Origin: Raphanus sativus
Lineage: Eukaryota > Streptophyta > Magnoliopsida > Brassicales > Brassicaceae
Direction of reading: 5' to 3'
NCBI RefSeq assembly: GCF_000801105.2
Contig: NC_079514.1
Span: 26,080,293-26,144,292, forward strand
Length of the DNA: 64,000 nucleotides
Within the stretch, counting starts at the first letter, position 1. Each line of letters opens with the position of its first letter. The translations under genes were made by a program, and so were the position numbers. The notes beneath the pieces were generated by a model. It saw only the letters and a program-made list of their open reading frames with translations, was not told where the DNA came from and did no database searches. Shown piece by piece: positions 11,885 to 22,987 of the stretch.

Positions 11885-14633
11885 TCTAACACTATTAAAA
11901 GGAGAATAAACTCAACATCTAGGCTGTCCACGTCGGACTATAAAATCGTCCAATAAGAGGTCTCTATTTTGACATGTCACTATGGCTGTGGATTATTCAT
12001 TTACGGAATGGGCTGCAATTCATTTACGGTAAACTTAATTATGATGAGCCCATAAGCCCACTCCAACACTAACCCTAAGATGTTGTCGTTGCTACATGTT
12101 TCCTTCCCTACAACTCAGTCGTCTCAACTTCCCTTGGTTCTCTCCTTCCTTGCAACTTCAGAGTAAATGAAAACCTTATGACTATTAAATGGAAGATTTC
12201 GTAATCGTATAGATATGTATTTAGTTCGATTGGTAACGTTCATGCCGAAGATGAACGGTTTGGAACTCCTATATAAAACGAAATCGAAAACCGCTACTCT
12301 TCCATTTCATTTTGCGGTATCAGATCCCAGAGAGCCGCTTTATTTGCCTGAAGGGTCTGTCTACTTTCAGATTAGAAACCCAGAGCCGATTGTAACTGAT
12401 GGAAACTTCACGCCTCTTCCCTCGCCGATTCTGCCGGCGTAAGAGAAATGCAAGAGGCCGTCATCGTGGTGTTTGATCGCTGTGTGATAAGAAGGTCCAC
12501 TGACTAAGACGAGGAAGGTTGGAGACCGCTCAAGTTTTGTGTCTTTGAGTTCTGCAACTCCCTGTCAATTGATTTCTATAAATAATCTCCCTTGATTTCA
12601 GTTTACAAAAGTATTGATATATATCTTTTAGTTTCTCTCTAAAAGTTCTTTTGTCATATAGTAAATCACTTTGGTTGTATACGCATGCTACCTTTTAGAT
12701 ATCTAAATGATTTCGACCTTTTTTATTCTCATACCGTACGTTTGTTGATAATTCACCTATTTATATTGTGTTGCAGACAACTTGATGGTAAAATGGAAAT
12801 GTTGCACGAGATCCCTTAGGAGACTTTCAGCCAAAGGCGTTTAATTTTTGAGTGTAACTATTCCTCTCTTAGTTTCCTTAGGAAATCAGGTTTCAGAACA
12901 TCAATGGCCATCTCTCCAATTCAGTCTCTAGATAATAATGAGTCAGTTAATTACTTTGTCCTACTGTGCCAGATCAGTAAAATAGTTTAAGCATTGATTG
13001 TTTTTGTTTTTGGTATTCCTTATAGTTTATGTGGACGTTTTAGTTTAAATCAAGAGAATCTAAATCCTTCCGATCACTATGAATCCATGCTTTGGTAAGT
13101 CTTTTCTGGCTCCCTCTGTGTGTGTTTATAATAATTTATAGACATTTTCATAATTTTTGAAGATATTTTTGATGTATTTTTCATGTAGCAGTTTATAAGA
13201 GTTCCTCTAATATATGTTGAAGACAGATGGATATTTGTGTTTGCTGTTTAGATGAGCGACTAGCCGACTACGACACCGTACGCGTGAAGTTCTGGTGATC
13301 TAATTCCAGTTCACGTTAACTTAGCGGAGGAGAGAGCTTTGGAGAAGCTGATGCTCTGCAACGGTGACACATGGCAGGAGAAGTTGAGGAGGGGTTCGTT
13401 TAACTCGCTCCACCGAGTTTTCTCGAGTCAGTTGCCCCAGAGACGTATTGGCCCCAGAGACGTTTGGCGCTATGTCGGTCGTCCACATCCTCTTCCCAAC
13501 TCATATAATCGTTGCTGATTGCACAAATCCATAACCTCTCTTTGACAGGGAAAACTGTGCCACTTTTGTTCACTGGCCAGAAAGTAAGCATATACATAAA
13601 GTAAGCGTATAGGTGTTATCTATAGTTTTGTATATATGTATTACTTGATGAAACACATTTTTTTTTGCAGGCCAAAGCCTTGGCAAGTGAAACAATCATC
13701 ATTACAAACAAAGGTCAGTGTATTTTCTTTTTTTCCTGGCAAAAAAAACAATTACTCATGTTCAAACTTTCTCTATATAAGTTTTATGTCTAAATGTTGA
13801 AAAATCTAATAGAGCAGAGGAATATGGGATCTGAGGGGTCAGGAGTTTCACCTATGCCAGCAAAGGGCATAGAGTACAGCCATGTGCTGAAATGGCTAAG
13901 CTACAAGCTACAGTGTGTCTGCATTTTATTTTACTCCCAAGAGAAAGAGACAGATGAGGGGAAGAGTGGACAGCAGAAGCGGCAATGTTTTATTTTACTC
14001 CCAAGGGTCGCATTATCAAACTCAAAAATTAACGCACATAACGTTTGTGTCTTTCTTTCTTATTCTTCTCTTCACACTATGGGTTTTAGGCTATTCTTGC
14101 GATTAGCGTTTTGGGTCCACTGTATTGACCGAGTAATGAAATCTTTCAATAACTAATACAGCTATAATATAGTATCAGTTCATCTCTATGTCTGTTAGTT
14201 AGATACTTAGATTGACTTATTCAATGATCCTCTAATCTTTTTTTAGCAAACTTCTTGTGTTTTCTTTCCTGATGTTCAAGTCACAAAGATACAGAATGAG
14301 ACTGTTTAAAAAACTTAAATGCAGAAATGAACTGATAGAGCACCTACCTGTTTGATTTTTTTCTGTCACATATTTGATTTAAATTTGTTGCATAGGGGCT
14401 CTGTGATAGAATTTACAGTTCCTCACTTTCCACGTCAGTAGATAGATATTCGGTATCTATCACTTTTGGCAAATGGAAGTTGTTCACGAAAAGATATTCA
14501 AACTTCTGAACGAGGTTATTTACCTTAAAATTAAGCTGGTAATGGTGTCAGCTGTATCCAATCTCACATTTAAAACACATGAAATGTCAATGTCGTGTTG
14601 TAAATTTAAGAATTCCTTTTATTATATGCATGG
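11885..14633. other. 5' part of Helitron, no identified domain
   Basis: This should hold the Rep nuclease in an autonomous Helitron, but no HUH motif was found in any frame. Scattered frames could be captured host exons: 12215-12442 (with LYLPEGSVYFQIRNPEPIV) and a stretch near 13335-13440 (AEERALEKLMLCNGDTWQEK). I do not recognise either. Helitrons often capture gene pieces, so a search of these two segments would be informative. Confidence 0.4.
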
Positions 14634-16641
14634 AACAAGGCTAAGGGGATAAAACTTCCTTTATCTATGCCAGAAACCGTTTGGGAAAACACATGGCAGT
14701 ATTTGTCTGAAGATATGGAGCATAATCGTCGGATATTTTTCAACAGACCAGGTTTTAATTTATTTATTTTCTTTTGAGCTAATTTCTATTTCTGTTGAAG
14801 TTTTATGTCAAAGTTCGTAATCACAATTTTTCTACTTGAAGATTAATTATTTTGCCCCTCTGTGCTAATTTCATTCTCTTTTTTTTTTTGAAGATCTTTT
14901 GTTAAGTGATGAGGAGAAAAAGATGTTTGCTTTACAAGAGATTCAGAAGCATTTGAGGCGAAATGGGTCTTCTCTATCAAAATTTACTTCAATGCCACAA
15001 CTTCCTCCTACAGACAATAGTGCTTCCAATGTTCTGATATTAGATGAGCGGAGTTATGATCGGCAAGCACTGCTAGAAACCCTTGATAGAGACGTTCAGA
15101 AGATGACGGCTGAACAGAAGAAAATTTTTGATGAAATATTGGCTGCTGTTAATGAAGGACGAGGGGGTATGTTCTTTGTTTACGGATTTGGTGGTACCGG
15201 GAAAACATTTCTCTGGAAATTAATATCTGCAGCTATTCGCTGTAAAGGGGATATTGTTCTTAATGTTGCATCAAGTGGAATCGCTTCTTTGTTATTACAA
15301 GGTGGAAGGACAGCTCACTCAAGATTTGGCATACCACTTAGCCCTGATGAGTTTTCTTCGTGTACTATGGCTTCTGGATCAGATCAAGCTAATTTGGTAA
15401 AAGAAGCATCACTCATTATATGGGATGAGGCACCTATGATGAGCAAACATTGTTTTGAAGCTCTAGATAGAAGCATGTCTGATATTATGGGGAAGCATAG
15501 AAAGAAACCATTTGGTGGGAAGGTTGTAGTGTTTGGAGGTGATTTTCGACAGATTCTACCTGTAATTAATGGAGCTTGTAGAGCTGAAATCGTTTTGGCC
15601 TCGCTGAATAAATCTTATCTTTGGGAGCACTGTAAAGTCTTTAAACTCACGAAGAACATGAGGTTATTGTCTGGTGATTTGACACCCGAAGAGGCACAGG
15701 AACTTAAGGAATTCTCTGAGTGGATATTAAAGGTTGGAGAAGGTAAAATTTCAGAGCCTAACGATGGTGAAGCTGAGATCGATATTCCTGAAGAGTTTTT
15801 GATTAGCGATTCTGATGATCCTATAGAAGCCATAAGCAAAGCTGTGTATGGTGATACTGCTTCGTTACAAGAAAACAAAGAGCCTAAATTCTTCCAAGAG
15901 AGAGCTATTCTATGTCCTACTAATGAAGACGTGAACATGATTAATCAATACATGTTAGATAAGCTTGATGGTAAGATTCTGCCTTTACTCTGTCTTTTCG
16001 AAATTATATAATTTTTCAGGAATTATGTGCTAATTATGAATTGTCTAATTGCAGGCGAGGAGAAGATCTACATAAGTGCAGATAGTATTGATCCAATGGA
16101 TAAAATTTCACTTAGTGATGAAGCTCTTGGTCCTGATTTTCTAAACACTATTAAGGTGTCTGGATTGCCAAACCATAGTCTTAGACTAAAGGTTGGTTGT
16201 CCTGTTATGGTTCTCAGGAATATTGCTCCTACAGAAGGATTAATGAATGGAACAAGGCTGCAGATCACTCAGCTAATGGATTTTATGGTTGAGGCTAGAA
16301 TCATTACTGGAGAAAAAGTTGGGGAGACAGTATATATTCCCAGATTGTTGATAACACCATCAGATACTAGACTGCCTTTTAAAATGCGTAGAAGGCAATT
16401 GCCTTTGGCTGTGGCTTTTGCTATAACTATAAACAAAAGCCAAGGGCAATCATTATCCCAAGTTGGTATCTTTCTACCAAGACCGGTGTTTTCACACGGA
16501 CAGCTATACGTGGCAATTTCTAGAGTGACATCGAAGAAAGGGTTGAAAATTTTGATTCTGGACAAAGATGGTAAGCCTAAGAAGACAACCATGAATGTTG
16601 TTTTTAAAGAAATTTTCAACAACCTTGAAGAGAATGAGTGA
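14634..16641 (+). CDS. Helitron PIF1-like DNA helicase, 5'-truncated
   Basis: Superfamily 1B helicase half of a RepHel protein, which would unwind DNA 5'-3' during rolling-circle transposition. Three exons fit: 14634-14751, 14894-15970 and 16055-16641, with GT/AG introns; joining keeps one open frame of roughly 590 residues. In the middle exon's 370-residue frame: Walker A GFGGTGKT (residues 96-103), motif Ia [20 protein letters not shown], Walker B WDEAPM (175-180), motif [14 protein letters not shown] (212-222). The last exon holds motifs [19 protein letters not shown] and YVAISRV. The exon before Walker A has [20 protein letters not shown], typical of plant Helitron helicases. No Rep domain or true start is visible upstream, so the product is truncated although the helicase core has no stop. 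Confidence 0.88.
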
Positions 16642-18592
16642 TGAGGTATGTCTCCTGAACTACTTAATTGTATTTTTTGAAAAAATGTATATTAGATTTT
16701 CACATATTTGTGTAATGCACCTTAACTTAATCTGGTATAATTTTGTTCAATGCAGATTTAATCGCAGCAAGAATGTCGATTCTACAGCCAGCAACACGCA
16801 GCATTGTTATAAACTTCTTCTTTTACCAGCATTGAAATTTACATTTTCCTGAACTACTCGATTTCTACAATAATCCATGTTTTCATACGCAAGACACGTT
16901 TATTCAATGATGCTAAAGTACTTAGAAACTATTAGAGCATTCACAATCATGCAAAGGAAAATTATATATCCATTAAGCAGGTTATAACAAAAACAATGAG
17001 CAGCCATAACCTAAACAACAATGATATCTTAGAGTTTAATCTCAATTATAATTCTATATGATTCTAAGTTACTTTTTACTTATGAACTAATCATTTTCTA
17101 ATATCAAGCATGAAAATTTGACGAGAGAGAAAGACAGTACATTGCTAACCTTGACTTTGTTTTGACGTTTAGCATATGTATTGTGCCCTGTGACCCACCA
17201 GTAAACAATCACCGAAGAATACTTCTTTTGGGTATCCTTATCGGCTCTCCATTAGCTATAGCCAGTCCATGAACTCAAAGCATACAAAAAAAAATATAAT
17301 CACTGTTAGCAAGATTGTTTTACATGAGACTGTAAAAGATATCTAAAACAATATAACACATATTAGCTACAGATCAGAAACGGTGACAATGATTGAAAAT
17401 CAAGATAACAAAATCAAGATTAAAAATTATGAAATAAAAACACAATAAATCAGAAGAATTTGCTCTAATCTTTCTTAATTGAAATATTCAACTTGCCATT
17501 CCATTAATTTCTGATAAAGCTTTGCTTCTTGCTGCCGAGTCTTCTAATCTTTATCACATATACAATCTGATTTGGTCATTTTTCAGCTGTCGATATAGGA
17601 AACATGGCCGATCTACAGTTAATTGACAGAGTAACTTCGGTTAGAAACAGAAACAAACCAGAAAGATCTAAAACGCATAGAGTCAGATATTGGGAAGAAC
17701 AGAGGAGAATGAAAATCTAACCTTCTATCTTAAACCATCTGAGAAACAAACTTGAAACTCTTTTGGAGAAACACAAAAGTATCCAGAACAGAACAAACTC
17801 AAGATTTTTTTCGATGAGATTTAGGTGAGAAGATGAGAGACCGTTCGGCGAAAAAGAAAGAAAGAGAGAGAGAGAGCAACACGTTAATTGTGGTTAGGTT
17901 TGACCAAACAGATTTTTTTCCCGGAAAAAAATCTGTGTATATAGTTGGGCCACATTTATTTTATGGACTATTTTGTTTAGTACATTTTTAATTGGGCCAG
18001 AAATTTTAGTTATTTTTATTTATTCTTTATATTTTTTATTGGATTTAACTAAATTTGTAAAACACATAACTTAAAATGTAAAAAAGTTAACTATAAAATT
18101 TTACTATAAACACACATAATTCGATGTATCAAAAATTTGATATTTTTTTATTATTCCATAACAAAATTTTACTAAAATGTTTTTTGTTTGCTAAAACATA
18201 ATTAAGATGTAAAAAGGAATCAAATTTTTCATATCCTTATAATTTTGTATTTCTCAAATATTCTAAACTAACTAAAAACACATTTAATACACATGGTAAG
18301 ATTTAAACAATTTTGATTTTGTATAAATAAGCTATCCATTTATTCGTTTTACAAACACATTCAATATACTGTTTCGGTTTGCTCCCTTCGGTTTGTGAAC
18401 AACATTTTTGGCAAGTCTGTGATTACACAATACAATTACAAATACAAAGTTTAAAAACAAATACCATCCCAATATCCACGACGATGCGCGAATCAGCCTT
18501 TAATATTATTTATCACAGTAAACTAAAGTAGTAGAAGTTGTACACATTAACCTTTTGTTTTTCAAAATTTTATATATATAATTAAAGTAAAG
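16642..18592. other. 3' noncoding part of the Helitron
   Basis: AT-rich, without a supported gene. It includes a probable 3' UTR intron (acceptor TGCAG near 16756) and a small GA tract at 17857-17875. No domain was recognised. Confidence 0.5.
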
Positions 18593-18622
18593 ACCCGCCC
18601 AGTTGGGCGGGTTAAGATCTAG
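18593..18622 (+). other. Helitron 3' terminal hairpin and CTAG
   Basis: ACCCGCCC and GGGCGGGT can pair over a short AGTT loop. AAGATCTAG follows, so CTAG is the last tetranucleotide, then host T. This is the termination signal for Helitron rolling-circle transposition. Host sequence starting at 18623 is the intron of the kinase gene, 30 bases from its splice donor. Confidence 0.88.
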
Positions 18623-18652
18623 TATTTTTAATTGTTCAAAACTCAAACGTAC

Positions 18653-20383
18653 CGCCTTCTTTGCAGATATTGCTTCCTTGCAGGCACTGTTATACATGTC
18701 CATTGTATATTTTAATTCTATTTTCAGACTTCTTATCTCGGCTTCAATCTCATCCTGTCAGATTTTAGTTTAAACAAATGAAAAAAACTTTATCATGTGC
18801 AGGTAGGTAATCAGTGGTAAAAATGAGCTAACCTGGCTCGATAGTGAACATGATTGTCTCCCACTTTCAAGGAAGCTTGATGAAAATGCTGCATATGAAG
18901 AGCAAATATCTATGGACTGCTTATTTGACGAGCATGATGTCACAAATCTAATTCGATTTTCTTCATATTCAGAGTTCAGTGATGGGCGCGGAACATCAGC
19001 ATGGTCATGAAAGCAAGGGAAAATAAGATCCACGCTAGGCCTTTCACTACTCACAAATGATATATCGGAGTCTAACATAGAGGGCTGGTAAGTGCCTTTG
19101 TATCCGCTTCTCATAAAGGGAGACCTAATCAACATTGCTGGTTTTCATAAGTTTTAAACTTATTTTTGTGGGCACGAATGAATCATACTACATATAGGTA
19201 AGCAGCATACTTGATCTCGATCTCGTCATGTGTTCGTTGCATTGTATATTGTCTCCTTTCAACTGGGACATTAAATCTATTTCATCAATAAGGTTATCAA
19301 AAGAGATGTTAGAACAAGTTAATATATACCATTCATATTGCTTGTTTGAGTTTGTACACGCTGCCGCACAGTGGAACTCGGAAGTGAAGATGTCGATGAT
19401 TTCATGGAGGAGATTTTTCCTCTTGAGATTGAATATACTGTACAGAAACTAGGTGCCTTTTTTTGTTACGATGCTTGAAACTTCATGTGCTTTGAATCTT
19501 CTACCAACAAAAATAATGTATATAAGTATGCTAATGTCCTGTCTAAAGTGGGAGAAAGCAGTTACCTAATTACCTTAAAAGAGTCATCTTGGATGCACCT
19601 AGTACTAGAGTCTCGACGACATTCTTTTGCACACAGTCAAGTATTCCTTTAGCCGCACTCATGTGCTCCATAATCACATCGTGGCAGAGGACCTGTTACG
19701 AGGGTCAGTCAAATGAATAATAATGTTTGAAAGAAGAGAGAAAGTGAAACAAAACGCACATCTTTTCTAGCACAATAGCAGCGGAATGGAAGAAACAATT
19801 CTGCCCTATCATCGCTAGACTTATTCCCTGCATTAATAGACAACAAAATCAATCAAAGTCAGTTTGCATTTGGAAAGAAGAAACAAAGATGTTGCCATAC
19901 CGGAAGAAAGCGAAGATGATTGTTTGAGTTTGACATGAAGAAGAGTAAGGAGGTGTTATTGAATATTGGAATTGAAATCAAGTAGTGGACTTTAAGTTTG
20001 CAATTATTTTGATGGACAATGTTTCCAGTCCCGTTTTCTTTCAAAGTATTGATAAAAAAAGTAGGATTTGTTTTAGTTAAAAAGATTCATTGAATTCCAT
20101 TAAAATCTATCATAACTGAATTCCTAATGATATCTAAAAAAATATTAAATAACAGGATTTTTAGTGGACTTAAATTCTATCTTCCAAATACCCAATTCAA
20201 TAACACTGAATTTAGGTCTGAACTTAGATTTCATTCAATTCTATTAAATTACCCTATTCAATAACAACTCCTAAGAGTCTTTCCTTTGCTAACAAGGTTG
20301 TCTACTGTCCATTTCAATGCGCTCTGGCTCTCTTTGTCTCTGTCGATGGCTAACGTAATGATTTCCTCTCTTTTCTCGCACAT
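18653..20383 (-). pseudogene. UspA-domain and linker exons of the kinase pseudogene
   Basis: Five-prime half of the same kinase gene; seven small exons with consensus GT/AG borders reproduce the family order. Removing the MITE between its TAA duplications joins exon 1 as VSKGKTL + TLLHVKLKQSSSLSS without a frame change, so the break is due only to the insertion. A7 at 19457-19463 shifts frame just before APSFCTVY; six A would keep it. The donor at 18652 (GTACGT) opens the intron that now contains the Helitron. A Copia element lies only 127 bp upstream of the ATG, so the promoter is displaced too. Confidence 0.88.
19949..20271. mobile_element. Harbinger/Tourist-like MITE in exon 1 of kinase gene
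   Basis: 323 bp with inverted ends: GGAGGTGTTATTGAATA at 19949 and the reverse complement GGAGTTGTTATTGAATA from 20271. It is flanked by TAA at 19946-19948 and 20272-20274, the 3-bp duplication typical of PIF/Harbinger elements. There is no coding capacity. It interrupts the UspA coding exon and introduces a stop within a few codons of the junction. Confidence 0.9.
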
Positions 20384-20509
20384 TTCTTCTGTTTTGATTC
20401 TGCAATAAAACAGATAATCAATGTGTTTATATATTTTGAATTTGGAAACATACACGCGTTTAAATATGCTAATTTTAGCAAATGCAGTCCAACAAAAAAA
20501 CCTTCAGAC

Positions 20510-20696
20510 TGTTATGTACTAGATTGTGATCGACATAACCGGACCGACCAGGACCGTACCGACCGCAGGAGATAATGCTTATCGACTGTTATACTTATCC
20601 ACTTAGGATAAACACGACCTGATGTATATATATATATGTAAAACCCCTGGTCAAGATTAATAACAAGAAACACGTTTCCCACTTAGTTTCACAACA
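20510..20696 (+). repeat. 5' LTR of Copia element
   Basis: 187 bp, TG...CA. It has an extra TA dinucleotide in the TATATA block (likely promoter region near 20625) relative to the 185-bp 3' LTR, and CCCACTTA where the 3' LTR has CCCATTTA. Confidence 0.93.
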
Positions 20697-22342
20697 CGTT
20701 ATCAGCACGATACGTTCTCCAAAAACCCGAACTACCCAAAACTACCAAAAACCCTAAAAACGGCGTATCTTAAACTCGCTCTATCTCTCCAACCGTAAGG
20801 ATCTAGACGACGAGCCACATATCAAATCGAAGCTCTCGACGAAACAAATCCAACGCCGTAAACATCGTGTCAATCCGATCTAAGACGCTCCCTCACGCTC
20901 TGTTTCAATACGCGCCGCCAGTAACCCTAAAAATCCTAATTTCGGCGCAACTTCAAATCAATCGATCTCTTCAACCCTGAAACACCAGACGACGAATAAT
21001 ATATCAAATTGAAGCTTTTGACGAGAAGAATCCAACGCCGTCGGCCTCGCCTCTATCTGACTCCGGACGCGCCCTAACGCTCTATTCTAAGACGCGCCGT
21101 CGAATGACCTAAAACCCTGAAATTCTAAAACTCATCCGACGACTTCAAACCGTTCGTTCTCTCAAACCGTAAGGATCCAGACGACGTGTAATATATCAAA
21201 TTGAAGCTCTTGACGTGAAGAATCCATCGCCGCAAACCTCGTATCAATCTGATCTCACACGCGCCCTCAAGCTCCGTTCCAACCCGCGCCGTCAACTACT
21301 CTAAAACTCTAATCAAAAACCTAAACTGCAGCCTCTCTCTATACTTTGTTATTTTCTGCGATTTGCTTCATCTATCTATACTAACTTGTTTTGATTCGTT
21401 TTTGATTAAGGTTTCTAAAGATACAAGAGGTTTTTGCTCAACTTAGGACACGCGACCAGCTCCTGATCCGTTCCGGTCATGCAGTTCGCGATCCGACTTG
21501 TTCCAGCTCTCGGTGGTCCAAATCTACACTTCAAAGTTCTAAAGGTAAACTTTGAAACCCTAAAAGAACTCATAATCGAACATGGTTGATTGATAAAGGA
21601 ATAATCATTAAAATTTTGCAAAATCCCAAATCAAACCCTAGCAAAGATTAATAGGTCCAAACCCTTCCATGAGTAAATCGAAACTCTTAAACCAAAAGTT
21701 CGATATGAGATTGTTTTACAATTAAAATCGAAACCACAATGGTTTCTAAATCTCAAAACCCCCTTGATCTGAATAATCAAATCGAATCCTTAAACCTAGA
21801 AATCGATCAATCCCCTAAAACATAAACAAGATCGGTTTTCATCCAAAAACATCTAATTTTTTTAATGATTCCGACTTGAATATTGATCTGATTGTCTAGT
21901 TTGATTTTTTTTTAAAGTTGTTCTTGATGTTTAGAACTGCTTAGGATTGAGAATTATACAAACCTATGTTTTTTTATGAAATCCGATTGCAAATAGGTGT
22001 TTTTCAATGAAATTGTTAAATTTAGTCTATTTGCTAGATGATTTCCCTGATCAATGTCGAAATTGACTTGAATCATTAGGGATTGATAAAAAAAAAATTA
22101 TAGAAATTTTCTAGATTGCTAGATTGAAAGAAAAATCGGATTGCATTGCATAAATTTAAAAGTTGAAAGAAACCAAAGCTGCATTGCTATATTGACTAAA
22201 ATAAATCGGATTAGATTATATAATTTAGAGGTTGAAAGAAACCAAATCACATTGCATAACTAAAAGGTTGAAAGAAACCAAAATGCATTGTTTGAATCTG
22301 ATTATAAGTCAAATAATAAGACTCTAAAATCTATATTTTCAG
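20697..22342 (+). other. Copia leader region
   Basis: Untranslated leader between the primer-binding site and gag. The first ~600 bp contain three or four imperfect repeats of ~120-140 bp with phrases such as ATATCAAAT(C/T)GAAGCT and GACGCGCC. The remainder is AT-rich. No frame is supported. Confidence 0.6.
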
Positions 22343-22987
22343 ATGTCAAATTTGGATTATCCAGCCCTTAATCTCTCTAGAGATAATTATTTAAATTGGG
22401 CCATGAACACTGCAATTGTCTTGAAGATAAGAGGACTTGACAGATGTATCATCAAATGCGAGTATGCAACTGAAAATTCAAAATATGGGGCAGTAACAAT
22501 TATTCGCCAACATCTCACTGAGGATCTCAGAGATCAGTATCTAAATATTGAGAACCCTCTAGACCTTTGGACAGAGTTAAAATCCAGATACACAATAGTG
22601 TTATTACCAAAGGCTAGGCATGAGTGGATAAATCTCAGATTTCGGGACTTTAAGTCCGTAGATGAATATAACTCAGCTCTAATCAAAAACGTTTCTAAAT
22701 TGAAACTATGTGGTGAAGAGGTAACAGAGGAAGATTTACTGGAAAAGACATTCCTCACAGCTAATCCAAGGGATCTATTGTTACAATATACCTACAGAAA
22801 AAAAGGTTTCACCACTTATACGAATTTGATCTCGTATCTATTACAAGCTGAAAAGAATAATGAGATACTAAAGAAAACCAGTGAGATGAGACTTCCTGAA
22901 GCCAATAAGGCTGGAGAGAATAAGGATGAATCCAAAGAAGCCACGTCCAGAATAATAAAAGGAGTAGCCGGCATATACATTGCCTAA
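22343..22987 (+). CDS. Copia gag-like protein (UBN2-type)
   Basis: 214 residues, uninterrupted. The N-terminus PALNLSRDNYLNWAMNTAIV fits the conserved start of plant Copia gag. Central segments DLWTELKSRY and HEWINLRFRDFKSVDEYNSAL follow the UBN2 pattern, and the end is charged. The protein stops before any CCHC zinc knuckle, so it is shorter than full gag. In the family it packages element RNA in cytoplasmic particles. It is the only frame in the element without stops. Start chosen at the ATG that places the family N-terminus a few residues in. Confidence 0.8.
   Translation: MSNLDYPALNLSRDNYLNWAMNTAIVLKIRGLDRCIIKCEYATENSKYGAVTIIRQHLTEDLRDQYLNIENPLDLWTELKSRYTIVLLPKARHEWINLRFRDFKSVDEYNSALIKNVSKLKLCGEEVTEEDLLEKTFLTANPRDLLLQYTYRKKGFTTYTNLISYLLQAEKNNEILKKTSEMRLPEANKAGENKDESKEATSRIIKGVAGIYIA

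Larger units (their letters stand above)
11885..18622 (+). mobile_element. Helitron with PIF1-like helicase, exact ends
   Basis: Begins TCTAACACTATTAAAAGGAG at 11885 and ends CTAG at 18619-18622, about ten bases after the GC hairpin ACCCGCCCAGTTGGGCGGGT (18593-18612). The flanking bases are A (11884) and T (18623), the A|T target of Helitrons, which make no target duplication. It carries the 3' part of a Helitron helicase gene (14634-16641) but no recognisable HUH Rep nuclease, so it is probably non-autonomous. It is inserted in an intron of the minus-strand kinase gene. Confidence 0.9.
9039..20383 (-). pseudogene. UspA-domain protein kinase (U-box-kinase / RLCK-IX type), insertion-riddled
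   Basis: One host gene in pieces. Proposed exons: start ATG 20383 to 20272, MITE, then 19948-19901; 19827-19760; 19692-19574; 19497-19330; 19276-19211; 19137-18832; 18754-18653; 10436 leftwards. Exons 1-4 make the N-terminal universal-stress (UspA) domain (LAIDRDKESQSALKWTVDNL; FLPFRCYCARKD; APSFCTVYSISRGKISSMKS). Then come the Ser-rich linker (SDISFVSSERPSVD), a coiled coil (EIEAEIRSLKIELKYTMDMY) and the kinase domain. The family's plant members are cytoplasmic kinases, often with a C-terminal U-box. Lesions: MITE in exon 1, +1 A in an A7 run at 19457-19463, frameshift with TAA near 10305, TGA at 10141-10143. The 18652-10437 intron holds a Helitron and a hAT element. A 3' piece with DIMSDPHL (9039-9160) may be a decayed U-box start. 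The family assignment is strong; the exact Arabidopsis orthologue is not determined. Confidence 0.88.

Noticed and set aside
15615..16622. Minus-strand ORFs opposite the helicase and (62751-63260) frames overlapping the transposase
   Set aside because: Alternative-frame shadows of well-supported proteins.
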